From: Parundibacterium terreum
GTDB taxonomy: Bacteria > Pseudomonadota > Gammaproteobacteria > Burkholderiales > Burkholderiaceae_D
NCBI RefSeq assembly: GCF_014636315.1
Contig: NZ_BMED01000002.1
Span: 558,001-622,000, forward strand
Reading direction: 5' to 3'
DNA length: 64,000 nt
Shown here piece after piece: positions 53,248-63,016 of this stretch. A program made the translations under genes and the position numbers. Below the pieces are notes generated by a model that was given only the letters and a program-made list of their open reading frames with translations, made no database searches and was not told where the DNA came from. Position 1 is the first letter of the stretch; every line of letters begins with the position of its first letter.

Positions 53248-53826
53248 ATGCAAACCGCTAATTTGGTGCTGGGCAATAATGAGATCGACTACAGAGCGGC
53301 GTTTTACAACGCCCCGGTCGGGCAGGCTATAGGCCGCTCTCGAGTAATCGTTGATTGCAATAATGCGTTCGCCGAAATGTTTGGTGGTATGCGTGAGGAC
53401 CTGATTGGAAACTCGTTCCAATCTCTCTATCCCACACAGGCAGATTTTGAAAAAACGGGAGAGCGAATAGCCCCTTTTTTGCGCGATAAAGGACGCTATG
53501 CCGATGACCGCGTGATGAAGCGATTGACCGGTGAATTGTTCTGGGTTCATGTAAGCGGTTTTGCAGTAAACCGCGATGCGCCTTACCAAGAAACCTTGTG
53601 GGCTTTTACCAATCTTTCCAAAGAAAGGGATGTGGTGAATGCACAACATGCTTCGATGACTCCTCGGGAACGCGACATTGCCGCACTGCTGATTGAAGGA
53701 CGAACAGGAAAGGAAATTGGCAAAGCACTAGGAATCAGCCCTCGGACCGTGGATATTTACCGGACTCGACTTTTGAGGAAATACAACGTGAGCTCGACCG
53801 TAGAGCTGGTAAAGCAATTGCTTTAA
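53248..53826 (+). CDS. PAS-LuxR-type regulator
   Basis: GGAG lies seven bases before ATG 53248. Residues 15-125 form a PAS domain (APVGQAIGRSRVIVDCNNAFAEMFG, RLTGELFWVHVSGFAVN). Residues 135-192 form a LuxR-type helix-turn-helix (MTPRERDIAALLIEGRTGKEIGKALGISPRTVDIYRTRLLRKY). The layout is typical of small PAS-LuxR activators in Burkholderiales. It is divergent from the amidohydrolase-liv operon with a 22-bp palindrome between, so it is the likely regulator of that operon. The ligand is unknown. Confidence 0.94.
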   Translation: MQTANLVLGNNEIDYRAAFYNAPVGQAIGRSRVIVDCNNAFAEMFGGMREDLIGNSFQSLYPTQADFEKTGERIAPFLRDKGRYADDRVMKRLTGELFWVHVSGFAVNRDAPYQETLWAFTNLSKERDVVNAQHASMTPRERDIAALLIEGRTGKEIGKALGISPRTVDIYRTRLLRKYNVSSTVELVKQLL

Positions 53827-54030
53827 TGGTACGAAACGAAAGCTGCCTAACTGATTGCATGTTAGTCGTGCTTTTGTCCCGAATCTTTCGATCTAAAGTA
53901 GGAAATTCGTTCCATACATTCCTACTCACCACCCATTGACCGAGATCGCTACGCAGGTAAAACTAGACGTATTTCCCGCTATGTAGGCATCAATGCCACG
54001 GGCACCGACTCATATTTTTCCGAGGACGCC

Positions 54031-54360
54031 ATGACCCCTATCGAAGCTTTTGAATTATTGGACTTAAGAACCGGTCGAATCACACAAGTTGAACTAAACC
54101 GAGAAGCAATAAAGCCGGCATATAAAATTTGGATCGACTTCGGGGAGCTTGGCGTGAAAACGACAAGCGGCCAGTACACCGGTCTTTATCAGCCCGAGGA
54201 ATTAATCAATAAAATGGTGGTCTGCGCAGTTAACCTAGGGAAACGGCGAATTGCTGGTTTCACATCCGAAGTGTTGATGCTCGGTGTCCCTCAGGGTCCT
54301 GGGGAGGTCGTCTATTTGTCGACAGAGCGAAGCGTCTCACCCGGAACTCGAGTTTTTTAA
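54031..54360 (+). CDS. csaA: CsaA-type tRNA-binding-domain protein
   Basis: The 109-aa product matches CsaA: LDLRTGRITQVELNREAIKPAYKIWIDFGELG, then TSGQYTGLYQPEELINKMVVCAVNLGKRRIAGFTSEVLMLG. The OB-fold tRNA-binding module of this size binds tRNA or unfolded protein and is described as a secretion-related chaperone. GAGGACGCC precedes ATG 54031. It stands alone; the space before it (53827-54030) holds no gene. Confidence 0.94.
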   Translation: MTPIEAFELLDLRTGRITQVELNREAIKPAYKIWIDFGELGVKTTSGQYTGLYQPEELINKMVVCAVNLGKRRIAGFTSEVLMLGVPQGPGEVVYLSTERSVSPGTRVF

Positions 54361-54411
54361 CCTGCCTAGGGGATCGCGACCGAGATGGGACAAGTGTTCG
54401 ATGCAAGTAGC

Positions 54412-55530
54412 TCAAACCAAAATCAAATTGTCCCGATGAATTAATTCCGGGTCCCCGACAAAGCCCAGAATGGATTGGATCTGTGATGAAGAATGCCGCA
54501 TTATTCGACGCGCCTCCTCCGCTCCGTAGTTGATCAATCCCCGCGCAATTTCCTTGCCCGACTGATCCAGACATGACACTACCGAGCCACGACTGAACTT
54601 CCCAGACACATCTAAGACCCCGATGGGGAGCAACGACTTGCCTTCAAGCGTCAATTTTTGAACGGCCCCACGGTCTAGCACGACTTGCCCCGCAGTCTGC
54701 AAATGATCCACCATCCACTGCTTTCTCGCAGCAATTGGCGCAGACTGGGTAACCAGCTGAGTTCCCAAAGATTCGCCCTTCGCCAGTCGTACCAGGGCGT
54801 TCTCTTCGCGACCTGAAGCAATCACGGTATGGGCACCGGATTTCGCCGCCCGTCTAGCCGCCAGTATCTTTGTCAGCATTCCACCCCTGCCCACGCCGGT
54901 ACCGGCGCCCCCGGCCATCTGTTCCAGCGCGGGATCACCCGCGTCGGCATCACTGATGAATTTCGCGGATGGGTTGGTCCTGGGATCTGCCGAGAAGAGA
55001 CCTCTCTGGTCAGTCAGAATAATCAATGCGTCGCTCTCAATCAAATTGGTAACCAATGCGCCAAGCGTATCGTTGTCACCAAATTTAATCCGCTCTGTGG
55101 TGATAGTGTCGTTTTCATTGATGATTGGAACAACCCCAAAACGCAACAGCGCGAATATCGTTGAACGAGCATTCAAGTAACGTTCTCGGTCAACCAAGTC
55201 CGCATGGGTCAGTAAAATTTGTGCCGTCGAAATTCCATGCGCCCTAAAACTTGCCTCATAGGCCTGGGCCAGTCCCATTTGCCCGACAGCAGCGCATGCC
55301 TGCAATTCATGGACGCCGTGCGGCCGTGTTTTGAATCCCAGCCTCAAACGTCCTTCGGCAATCGCTCCTGAGCTCACCATCACGACTTGTTTACCCATTG
55401 CGCGTACTTGCGCAATTTGGAAGGCCCATTTCTCGATCGCAGCTTTATCTATGCCTTTGCCGTCGTCGGTGACCAATGACGATCCCACCTTAATGACTAT
55501 GCGTTTTGCCTGCGTAATGACAGACCCCAT
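54412..55530 (-). CDS. proB: Glutamate 5-kinase
   Basis: The 372-aa protein has the amino-acid-kinase core ([76 protein letters not shown]) and a C-terminal PUA domain (about 280-365; [35 protein letters not shown]). It phosphorylates glutamate as the first step of proline synthesis. A GGGGATC site precedes ATG 55530. It is not next to proA or obg, the usual context in this group, so it may be a second copy. Confidence 0.95.
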   Translation of the reverse strand: MGSVITQAKRIVIKVGSSLVTDDGKGIDKAAIEKWAFQIAQVRAMGKQVVMVSSGAIAEGRLRLGFKTRPHGVHELQACAAVGQMGLAQAYEASFRAHGISTAQILLTHADLVDRERYLNARSTIFALLRFGVVPIINENDTITTERIKFGDNDTLGALVTNLIESDALIILTDQRGLFSADPRTNPSAKFISDADAGDPALEQMAGGAGTGVGRGGMLTKILAARRAAKSGAHTVIASGREENALVRLAKGESLGTQLVTQSAPIAARKQWMVDHLQTAGQVVLDRGAVQKLTLEGKSLLPIGVLDVSGKFSRGSVVSCLDQSGKEIARGLINYGAEEARRIMRHSSSQIQSILGFVGDPELIHRDNLILV

Positions 55531-55652
55531 AGCGATCCCCGCGTGTGGCCAGCAAGATGCAGGGCCTATAAGTGATACTCGAAAACCGGCACTATTGCAC
55601 CAATTGTAGAAATGGCCGCTAAGACCAATACCCTGGCCCTGTCGAAGCGGAA

Positions 55653-56537
55653 CTAAAGTTCGGCTATTGGTGCATGCCTGGGATCACTTCGACTCATTAA
55701 ACCGAGAATCCCGCCCAAAATAACCAGACTAGTGGCAATGGCAATTGATACGGTGATTTCGCGTCCCGTTACGATGGAAAGAACAACTGTCGAAAGGACC
55801 GGTATCGTATATGCAAGCACGCCCAATATTCTCGTGTCACCGTGACGCATGCCAAAGTCCCAAAGATAGAAAGCCATTCCCATAGGACCCAATCCTTGGC
55901 AGACAATCAATATCCAGTCATGATTGGAAATTTGCACTTGACCTTCAAGTGCATAATGACAAATGAGAGAGAGAATGCCAGAAATAATGCACACGCCGCC
56001 GGTTGTCCAGGCAGAGTAAGATTTCAATGTACCAAGCAGCAGTGAATAGGAGGCCCAAACGAAGGCTGCGACAATCGCGAAGACATAACCGATCTCAAAC
56101 CTGGCATTGGAAATGGACACCCCGTGCAAAGCAGCGACCGCCGCACCTACCAGCCCGCAGGCCGCGCCAACAATATGGTTCGACCTTAAACGTTTTTGAC
56201 TCGAAAACACCGGTGTCAACACTACGATGAGCGCTGGCCAAAGATAGTGCACTAAGTTTGCTTCAACCGGCGGCGCATTTCGAAGAGCAAGAAAATAGAA
56301 GAAATGGTATACGAAGATGCCATATACCCCCACGCCGATTGCCCGCCAGGAGATCGTCCAACTCCTTATTTTTGGCAAAGAAATTGAACCACCAATAATC
56401 AGTGTCAATCCGGTCAGCAGGAAAGGGGGCAAATTTCGCAGCGAGACAGCTAAACTGGCCTGGGTCGCCCATATAACGACAGCCATGCATGTTGCCGCCA
56501 GGGCCAATCCGCTGTGGTTTGTTTTCATAAAGGGCAT
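55653..56537 (-). CDS. EamA/DMT-family membrane transporter
   Basis: The 294-aa protein has ten hydrophobic segments arranged as two EamA repeats ([24 protein letters not shown] at the start of the first; [26 protein letters not shown] at the start of the second). Typical metabolite exporters of the RhtA/YdcZ type look like this. The N-terminal Met is uncertain by three codons. The substrate is unknown; amino-acid efflux is common in the family. It lies between proB and the gabD-like gene, 106 bp from the latter. Confidence 0.92.
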   Translation of the reverse strand: MPFMKTNHSGLALAATCMAVVIWATQASLAVSLRNLPPFLLTGLTLIIGGSISLPKIRSWTISWRAIGVGVYGIFVYHFFYFLALRNAPPVEANLVHYLWPALIVVLTPVFSSQKRLRSNHIVGAACGLVGAAVAALHGVSISNARFEIGYVFAIVAAFVWASYSLLLGTLKSYSAWTTGGVCIISGILSLICHYALEGQVQISNHDWILIVCQGLGPMGMAFYLWDFGMRHGDTRILGVLAYTIPVLSTVVLSIVTGREITVSIAIATSLVILGGILGLMSRSDPRHAPIAEL

Positions 56538-56643
56538 GGAGTATCGGGATTTTCTTACATTGACTTACAGGGTGACTCGGTCGCAATAAAGCGGATAGAG
56601 CCCTTGAACTCATACGAACAGCACAGTCGCGGCTGGATACACC

Positions 56644-58119
56644 TCAAGGAGTGTCAAATCCGCCGAGGCAGCAATATTTCAGCTCGGTGTATTCATCAAT
56701 GCCGTAGACCGACCCCTCGCGACCAAGCCCCGACTGCTTCATACCGCCGAATGGCCCGACTTCATTTGCGAATATTCCAGTATTGACTCCGACAATGCCA
56801 TACTCCAACGCTTCCATCATTCGCCATACGCGCTTGATATTATTGGAGAAGCAATACGACGCCAGGCCAAACTCTGTATCATTGGCTGCAGCGATGACTT
56901 CCTCTTCTGTCTCAAATTTGAATAGCGGCGCCACTGGACCAAATGTCTCTTCGCGGGCGATCTTCATTTCTTGTGTTGCATTGACAAGAACGGATGGCTG
57001 GAAGAAATAGCCTAGTTTCTCATCTTCTACCGATTTTCCACCAACTAACAAACTGGCGCCTTTGCTCAGCGCGTCTGCAATGTGATCCTGTACCTTGTCT
57101 ATGGCAGCCAGGTCAATAAGCGGGCCAATTTCGCTGCCTTTTTCCAAACCGTTTCCGACCTTCAACTGCGAAACTCGAGCAGCCAATTTTTCTGCGAACT
57201 GATCATAAATGCCAGACTGAACATAGATGCGATTTGCACAAACACATGTCTGGCCGGCATTTCGGAATTTGCTTTGCATCGCCCCCTCCACCGCCGCGTC
57301 AATGTCGCAATCATCAAATACGATGAATGGCGCGTTTCCGCCGAGCTCGAAGGACAGTTTCTTAATAGTGTCTGCGCTTTGACGCATCAGCAGCCGGCCA
57401 ATTTCAGTTGATCCGGTAAAGCTAATTTTTCTAACGATATCGCTCGAAGTCAGGGTTTTTCCGACCTCCGCAACTCTGTCAATATCGCAAGTCAAAATAT
57501 TGATGACGCCCGGAGGTACTCCTGCACGCACGGCCAATTCGCATAAAGCCAGCGCAGTTAATGGTGTCTGTTCAGCGGGCTTGATAATCATGGTGCAACC
57601 CGCAGCCAGCGCAGGCGCGACTTTTCTGGTGATCATCGCTGCCGGAAAATTCCAAGGAGTAATCGCAACGCACACACCAATCGACTCTCGCAGTACCACG
57701 ATTCTCTTATCAGTTTGAGGTGCCTCAAATACGTCGCCTGCGAGCCGCTTTCCTTCTTCAGCGAACCATTCCACGAAACTGGCAGCATAAATCGCTTCAC
57801 CCCGCGCTTCTGCCAGCGGTTTCCCCTGCTCCCTGGTCATCAGCATGCCCAGATCGTCCGCGTTAGCGACGATTAAATTGAACCAGTTGCGAAGAATGTT
57901 TGCACGTTCTTTTGCAGGCTTTTTTCTCCATGTCGGCCACGCATTTTTTGCGGCGGTAATAGCCCGCTGTGTTTCGACGCTGCTCATGTTTGGTACAGAG
58001 CACAATTCTGTTCCATTTGCTGGATCAATCACTGGGAAATTGGATGCGTCGTCTGCGTCTTGCCAAGTCCCGTCAATCAGGCAGTTTTTCCGAAATAACG
58101 AAATGTCTTTGAGGTTCAT
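56644..58119 (-). CDS. gabD: Succinate-semialdehyde-type NAD(P) aldehyde dehydrogenase
   Basis: ATG 58119 with AAGGGAA upstream gives 491 aa; in-frame codons before it are not typical. The active site is intact: N157 (TPWNFPAAM), K180 (IIKPAEQTP), E258 (LSFELGGNAPF) and C292 (NAGQTCVCANR), and FTGSTEIG near 234-241 binds NAD(P). The end (EVGPFGGMKQSGLGREGSVYGIDEYTE) is typical of GabD. It oxidises succinate semialdehyde to succinate. Neighbours are PucR-type and GABA transaminase genes, which supports this. The 277-bp gap upstream (58120-58396) holds the promoter but no gene. Confidence 0.93.
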   Translation of the reverse strand: MNLKDISLFRKNCLIDGTWQDADDASNFPVIDPANGTELCSVPNMSSVETQRAITAAKNAWPTWRKKPAKERANILRNWFNLIVANADDLGMLMTREQGKPLAEARGEAIYAASFVEWFAEEGKRLAGDVFEAPQTDKRIVVLRESIGVCVAITPWNFPAAMITRKVAPALAAGCTMIIKPAEQTPLTALALCELAVRAGVPPGVINILTCDIDRVAEVGKTLTSSDIVRKISFTGSTEIGRLLMRQSADTIKKLSFELGGNAPFIVFDDCDIDAAVEGAMQSKFRNAGQTCVCANRIYVQSGIYDQFAEKLAARVSQLKVGNGLEKGSEIGPLIDLAAIDKVQDHIADALSKGASLLVGGKSVEDEKLGYFFQPSVLVNATQEMKIAREETFGPVAPLFKFETEEEVIAAANDTEFGLASYCFSNNIKRVWRMMEALEYGIVGVNTGIFANEVGPFGGMKQSGLGREGSVYGIDEYTELKYCCLGGFDTP

Positions 58120-58396
58120 GTTAGATTCCCTTGAAGTAAGTGAACCGCTCGTGCTGGCGTCAATTGAGATGATGCACAAACAAGATGCTCGTTTCACGTT
58201 AGATAAAACTGCCGGTTACTGCAACCGCAATAGTCAAAGTCACTCCTAAGCCGGCCAACAAGCAGGGTTAAGATGAACTAAAGGAATTATAGGGAGGAGC
58301 GAGGTGGAAGATGAGTTGAAAAGACGGTAGAAAACGGCAAAATATTGCAAAGTAATGAGGTGATGCAACGCAATTCTCTCGTCGACAGAAATGACC

Positions 58397-60022
58397 TTAG
58401 CCAGCAGCGCTTTCATCGGATGAGGCAGTGTACAGCTTGATCGCCAACTGCAGTCTAAAGCGAGCCTCGACATCCTCAAACGACACGTTCATTACTTCCT
58501 GCATGCGCTCAACTCGATATCTCAACGAGCTAATATGCAAGCCCAGTCGTTTAGCAGTATTGGCGAGATGGAAGCCTTCTTCAGTCAACACCGTCAGCGT
58601 GTCCATGGAAACGTCAAAATGTCGAAGCTGCTTTAGTGGATCAAGCGTCTTCTGCAAGAATAATTTGCGGGCCTGAACGTCTCCTTGCAATACCAGAGGC
58701 AACAGCATTTCGTCAAAATAATGGATCTTTCCAGGCTTTAAGATGGGCAGCAAAATAGCCACGTCTTCAGCCGCTCGCCTCATGCCGGCTACGCCGGCCA
58801 TGATCCTGCTAATTGCCATCGTGGCACCACGACTGCCCACTTCGGCCCAGATTGACTCTGGTTCTATCTTGGCTGGCAATAGTAAATGTATTTGATTCAA
58901 GGACATTGAAAGAAGTGCGGGGGTTTTAGTCTTCGACAAGGCTTTCTTTAGAGCCTCAGCAAGGCGCTCTCGCCGGAAAAATCCCTCTCTGGACAACGGA
59001 ATGGGTTCATTCAATAAAAAAGCGCAGACACGATAATCCTCATCGGGATCCCACCCCAATAAGTTCGCTCGCTCGAGAGTCGATGGCGTAGATTCAAATT
59101 GACCTTCAAGCAGCGAATCGACGAAGGTATATCCCATGCGTGCCTCCTGGGCACTTAGGTCTCTTTGATGGGAGAGCATTAGGCTCGCCACTGTGCCAGC
59201 ATGCTCCACCGCGCGAAGATCAAGCTCACCTAAAGGTGAGTCGGTTTCATTTATCCAAGCAATCCCGAGCAATTCACCGCGGATGCGGATTGGATAGGAA
59301 ACACGGGGGGTATCGTTCAATTCAAGAACATGCGGGATACTGACGGGATGTTTGCTTTCGGCTATACGCCGCAGCAAACCGATCTTTTCTAAATTATCCA
59401 GGAGCTGCTTCCCAGGATTTAGGTCTTCAGATTTTCGTTGAGACGGATCAGGTGTCTCTTCAGAAATGCCACCTGCCACTAGGTATTGGCCAAGTGTGCG
59501 CCCGTCCATATCACAAAAGAACACCGGTCGTTTGATCAGCTCGCCAAGGGTCTCGGCCAAATCCTGTAGACCGAGGCCACCCAAAGCCGCATTGGTAAGT
59601 TCATTATGGATATGTTCCGATCGAACAATCAATTGCGCCTGGTGATCAACAATTTCCCTGTGGATGGATTGAGTGACTTCGCTGAAAGGGACCTCCCAAG
59701 GCAATTCAATCAACGGGAAATTAAGGTCCCTGGCGACATCTATACTCGCTGACGGGAAATGTTCCAGGAATTGAGGAACGGCAAGTACAACGCCGCTCAG
59801 TCCTTTCTTGTGTAGGGCGCGAATGATATTAGCAGCACCTACTTCATCTTTCGGCCAGTTATAGCCTGTAGTGAGAAGCAAATGCCCATGATCGACCCAA
59901 GGCTCAATATCTGGATGGTCAATTATTTGCACCCATGAAACATCCTGCTCCAATGCATCGCGCCCCGAAACAAGATGTCCCACTGAGAGCCTTGTCGTTG
60001 CGATGGCTTCTTTTAGTTTCAT
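58397..60022 (-). CDS. PucR-family regulator
   Basis: ATG 60022 (GGAG nine bases upstream) is preferred to a TTG five codons earlier. The 541-aa protein has the PucR N-terminal domain (VSWVQIIDHPDIEPWVDHGHLLLTTGYNW), a central GGDEF-like ligand region and a C-terminal HTH_30 domain (FHLANTAKRLGLHISSLRYRVERMQEVM). Such proteins activate purine, glycine-betaine or GABA catabolism genes. It is divergent from the gabT-type gene and upstream of the gabD-type gene, so it probably controls both. Confidence 0.93.
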   Translation of the reverse strand: MKLKEAIATTRLSVGHLVSGRDALEQDVSWVQIIDHPDIEPWVDHGHLLLTTGYNWPKDEVGAANIIRALHKKGLSGVVLAVPQFLEHFPSASIDVARDLNFPLIELPWEVPFSEVTQSIHREIVDHQAQLIVRSEHIHNELTNAALGGLGLQDLAETLGELIKRPVFFCDMDGRTLGQYLVAGGISEETPDPSQRKSEDLNPGKQLLDNLEKIGLLRRIAESKHPVSIPHVLELNDTPRVSYPIRIRGELLGIAWINETDSPLGELDLRAVEHAGTVASLMLSHQRDLSAQEARMGYTFVDSLLEGQFESTPSTLERANLLGWDPDEDYRVCAFLLNEPIPLSREGFFRRERLAEALKKALSKTKTPALLSMSLNQIHLLLPAKIEPESIWAEVGSRGATMAISRIMAGVAGMRRAAEDVAILLPILKPGKIHYFDEMLLPLVLQGDVQARKLFLQKTLDPLKQLRHFDVSMDTLTVLTEEGFHLANTAKRLGLHISSLRYRVERMQEVMNVSFEDVEARFRLQLAIKLYTASSDESAAG

Positions 60023-60212
60023 GCTGGCTAGCTCCAAAACACCACTTCAACAATAGTGTAGCAGCCATTGCTCGCCTGGCATCATACTTTTAATAGTAAG
60101 TGGAGGCTTCAATTTCCCATTATTTCTACGTATTTTATGTCCCTCACGCAGAGTATTGTTAAACCTAGTGATTTTTTACCCACAACTGACTCTGATACGA
60201 AAAGGTGCCGAC

Positions 60213-61508
60213 ATGGATACGAAAACTGATAATTCCCAATATCTGCTTAACCAAAGGGAACAAAACGTTCCAAGGGGAGTGTTAACAGCACATCCGATTG
60301 TTGTCTCGCGCGGAAGTGGTGCGCACGTATGGTCAGTCGACGGCAAAGAATATATAGATCTTGTTGGCGGTATCGGTGTCTTGAACGTCGGCCACAATCA
60401 TCCTAAGGTCGTTAATGCGGTTAAGAAACAGCTGGATTCGCTCACACACACCTGCTTCCAGGTGGCTGCATATGAGTCCTATATCGAACTGGCTGCTCGC
60501 TTGAATAAGCTAGTGGGAGGCTCATCTCCAAACAAAACTGTGTTCCTCACAACCGGCGCAGAAGCGACGGAAAACGCTATCAAGATCGCTCGGGGCTACA
60601 CTAATCGTCCTGGAATAATAGCGTTTCGTGGCGGGTTTCATGGTAGGACATTGATGGGCATGACACTTACTGGCATGAGTCAGCCTTACAAGCAAAACTT
60701 TGGCCCCTTCGCACCAGACGTTTATCATGTGCCTTATCCGAACGAGTTTCGCGGAATTACCTCTCAAATGGCGCTTGATGCCCTGGAAGAGCTGTTTGCC
60801 ACAGCGATTGCCGCTAACCGCGTTGCCGCGATTATTATCGAACCCGTCCAAGGCGACGGTGGCTTCCTTCAGGCACCTGCAGATTTCATGAAAGCGCTGC
60901 GGGTCCTAACCAAAGAACACGGAATATTACTCATTGCGGATGAAATCCAGACCGGATTTGGACGAACTGGAACGATGTTCGGTTTTCAACATTCTGGAAT
61001 CGAGCCTGACCTGGTAACGGTAGCAAAAAGCTTGGCAGGCGGATTGCCTTTATCCGCTGTCACAGGTAAAGCAACAATAATGGATGCGCCTACTCCAGGT
61101 GGCCTGGGCGGCACTTATGCCGGCAACCCTCTGGCTTGCGCCGCCGCACTCGCGGTGTTGGAAATATTCGAAGACGAAGAGTTACTGAAACGTGCACGAG
61201 AAATTGGTACGCGGATGAAAGCTGGCTTTGATTCTCTGAAAGCGAAATATCCTCGGATAGGTGATGTACGGGGCGTAGGTGCAATGTTGGCGTTGGAGTT
61301 CGTCAAAGGCGATAAAAATCAAACACCCGACGCCGCCCTAGCTCAACGCGTAATGGATCGCGCTCGTGAGAACGGTGTGTTAGTCATCAAGTGTGGTCTG
61401 CACCGGAATGTGGTGCGCAGCTTAATCCCATTAGTTGCAGATGACGCCACTGTCGACGAAGCGGTTCGTATCCTAGGTAAGTCGATCGCAGAATCAATCG
61501 AGGAGTGA
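60213..61508 (+). CDS. gabT: 4-Aminobutyrate-type class III transaminase
   Basis: ATG 60213 (AAAGGTG upstream) gives 431 aa. The chain has GGIGVLNVGHNHPKV, LTTGAEATENAIKIAR, the PLP aspartate D243 (IADEIQTGFGRTG) and Schiff-base lysine K272 (VTVAKSLAGGLPLSAV), with the late GGLGGTYAGNPLACAAALAVL. These fit GabT, transferring the amino group of GABA to 2-oxoglutarate. It is followed after seven bases by an ALDH-like gene. Together with GabD it makes a GABA-to-succinate route; 5-aminovalerate is an alternative substrate. Confidence 0.93.
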   Translation: MDTKTDNSQYLLNQREQNVPRGVLTAHPIVVSRGSGAHVWSVDGKEYIDLVGGIGVLNVGHNHPKVVNAVKKQLDSLTHTCFQVAAYESYIELAARLNKLVGGSSPNKTVFLTTGAEATENAIKIARGYTNRPGIIAFRGGFHGRTLMGMTLTGMSQPYKQNFGPFAPDVYHVPYPNEFRGITSQMALDALEELFATAIAANRVAAIIIEPVQGDGGFLQAPADFMKALRVLTKEHGILLIADEIQTGFGRTGTMFGFQHSGIEPDLVTVAKSLAGGLPLSAVTGKATIMDAPTPGGLGGTYAGNPLACAAALAVLEIFEDEELLKRAREIGTRMKAGFDSLKAKYPRIGDVRGVGAMLALEFVKGDKNQTPDAALAQRVMDRARENGVLVIKCGLHRNVVRSLIPLVADDATVDEAVRILGKSIAESIEE

Positions 61509-61515
61509 TATTGCT

Positions 61516-62910
61516 ATGTTCGTTCCCCTCCCGCACCCGCAGTTTACTTTTGGCGTCAATAAGTACCTCGCTTTTATAGGAGGGAAATGGACAGCTTCTA
61601 ACCAGACATTTACGACCGGCATTCATAACGCCGGCCATCTTTGGTCAGAAGTGGCTGATTGTGGACCAAAGGAGGCGGAACTTGCACTCGAATCGGCTAT
61701 AACAGCTACGAGTATCTGGGCGACGCAACCGATACAGGCTCGCCTAGATCTTATCGCCGCATGGCAAGAAAAATTGACCCGAAATGTTCGGCGCCTGGCA
61801 AACGCAATTGCGTCAGAAACTGGAAAGCCAATAAGCCAAGGTAAGCAAGAAATTGCCTACGCAACCGGTCTAATCGATCAATTTCTCTCTGCGGCGAAGA
61901 CCACAACGTTAGACCAGAATTCTTCTCAACCGAGTCAAAACGCTTCAAACAAAACACAATCTCCGGGGCCGGGTTTAGTAGTTCTGTCATGGCAATCCCC
62001 TGCCTATGATTTCGTACGTAATACAATCCGCTTATTCGCGGAAGGTCGTAGCGCCATTGTAGTACCTGCGCCGGAAGCTCCCTTGTCAGCCCTTTTGCTA
62101 GCCCAATATTGGGAAGAAGTAGATAGTCCTGCTGGGAGCCTGCAGGTTTTAACCACCAGCAGTCAAGAAGAAGTCTGTCAACAATTCATCGCCGATGCGC
62201 GTATTCAGTCGATGGATATTTCCGGAAACTCCAAAAATGCCAGAGCGCTATATGAAAGCGCAATTAGAAAGAACCGGTCTGCTACCCTAGATACCGCGCG
62301 ACCAGTCCCGTATTTCGTTTTTGCGGATGCAGATATTGATGTCGCGGCCGCGATAATTGTAGAGACCGTTTTGGGAATCTCCGCCCAACCATCGGTATTG
62401 GCACCATATGTCTATGTCTGCGCGTCTGTCTGTGCCGAGTTGGGCGATAGAATTGTCTCTATACTGGACAAGTTTCACGTTGGAAACCCGTTTGAAGAAA
62501 AGACTCAAATCGGGCCGTTATTAAATACAGCAACATCTGCTGATCTCGACATATACGTAGAAGACGCAATAACTAGCGGAGCCCGGCTTTTTTATAGAAA
62601 ACCGCGCACCGGTCTGATCTCCTATCCAATCGTCCTGCAAAGCGAAGCCACTAACGTACACCTGTCGAACGGACGCCTGCTTGGGCCGGTTCTCCTAATG
62701 TCAACCTTCGATTCCGATCGCCAATTGCGCGGAATTGCCGATGGATTCTCGGGTACGCCGTTGGTCCACTACTGGTCTTGCAGTGGAAAGAGTATGGTTG
62801 AAATGCAAGCGAAACTAAGCGACAGTACATTTAGAATGAATGTGTCACGAATCCCGAGTGTAGAGGAAATTTCTACCATGGCAGCAACAGACTTGCTGGC
62901 AAGACGTTGA
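61516..62910 (+). CDS. Aldehyde-dehydrogenase-fold protein lacking catalytic residues
   Basis: The 464-aa chain follows the ALDH fold (FIGGKWTASNQTF, AIASETGKPISQGKQEIAY, QIGPLLN). Key residues are changed: the catalytic Cys position reads AQPSVL (Ser293 where family members have QTC), the general-base Glu position is Asp259 (TLDTARPVP), the PWNFP motif reads SWQSPAYDF, the cofactor Lys is replaced (VVPAPEAP), and the FTGS nucleotide loop reads DISGNSK. It probably cannot oxidise aldehydes. GAGGAG lies 12 bases before the start, inside the end of gabT, so the two are co-transcribed. It may be a regulatory or binding partner. Confidence 0.8.
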   Translation: MFVPLPHPQFTFGVNKYLAFIGGKWTASNQTFTTGIHNAGHLWSEVADCGPKEAELALESAITATSIWATQPIQARLDLIAAWQEKLTRNVRRLANAIASETGKPISQGKQEIAYATGLIDQFLSAAKTTTLDQNSSQPSQNASNKTQSPGPGLVVLSWQSPAYDFVRNTIRLFAEGRSAIVVPAPEAPLSALLLAQYWEEVDSPAGSLQVLTTSSQEEVCQQFIADARIQSMDISGNSKNARALYESAIRKNRSATLDTARPVPYFVFADADIDVAAAIIVETVLGISAQPSVLAPYVYVCASVCAELGDRIVSILDKFHVGNPFEEKTQIGPLLNTATSADLDIYVEDAITSGARLFYRKPRTGLISYPIVLQSEATNVHLSNGRLLGPVLLMSTFDSDRQLRGIADGFSGTPLVHYWSCSGKSMVEMQAKLSDSTFRMNVSRIPSVEEISTMAATDLLARR

Positions 62911-63016
62911 CATCGGATTCAATATGATTTCTATGAAGCCTATATCGCCCGAACCATAAGAATCGGGACTCCCCCGGTTTAACCCCAGATCCTAGCTCAC
63001 GCAACAAAAAATCACT

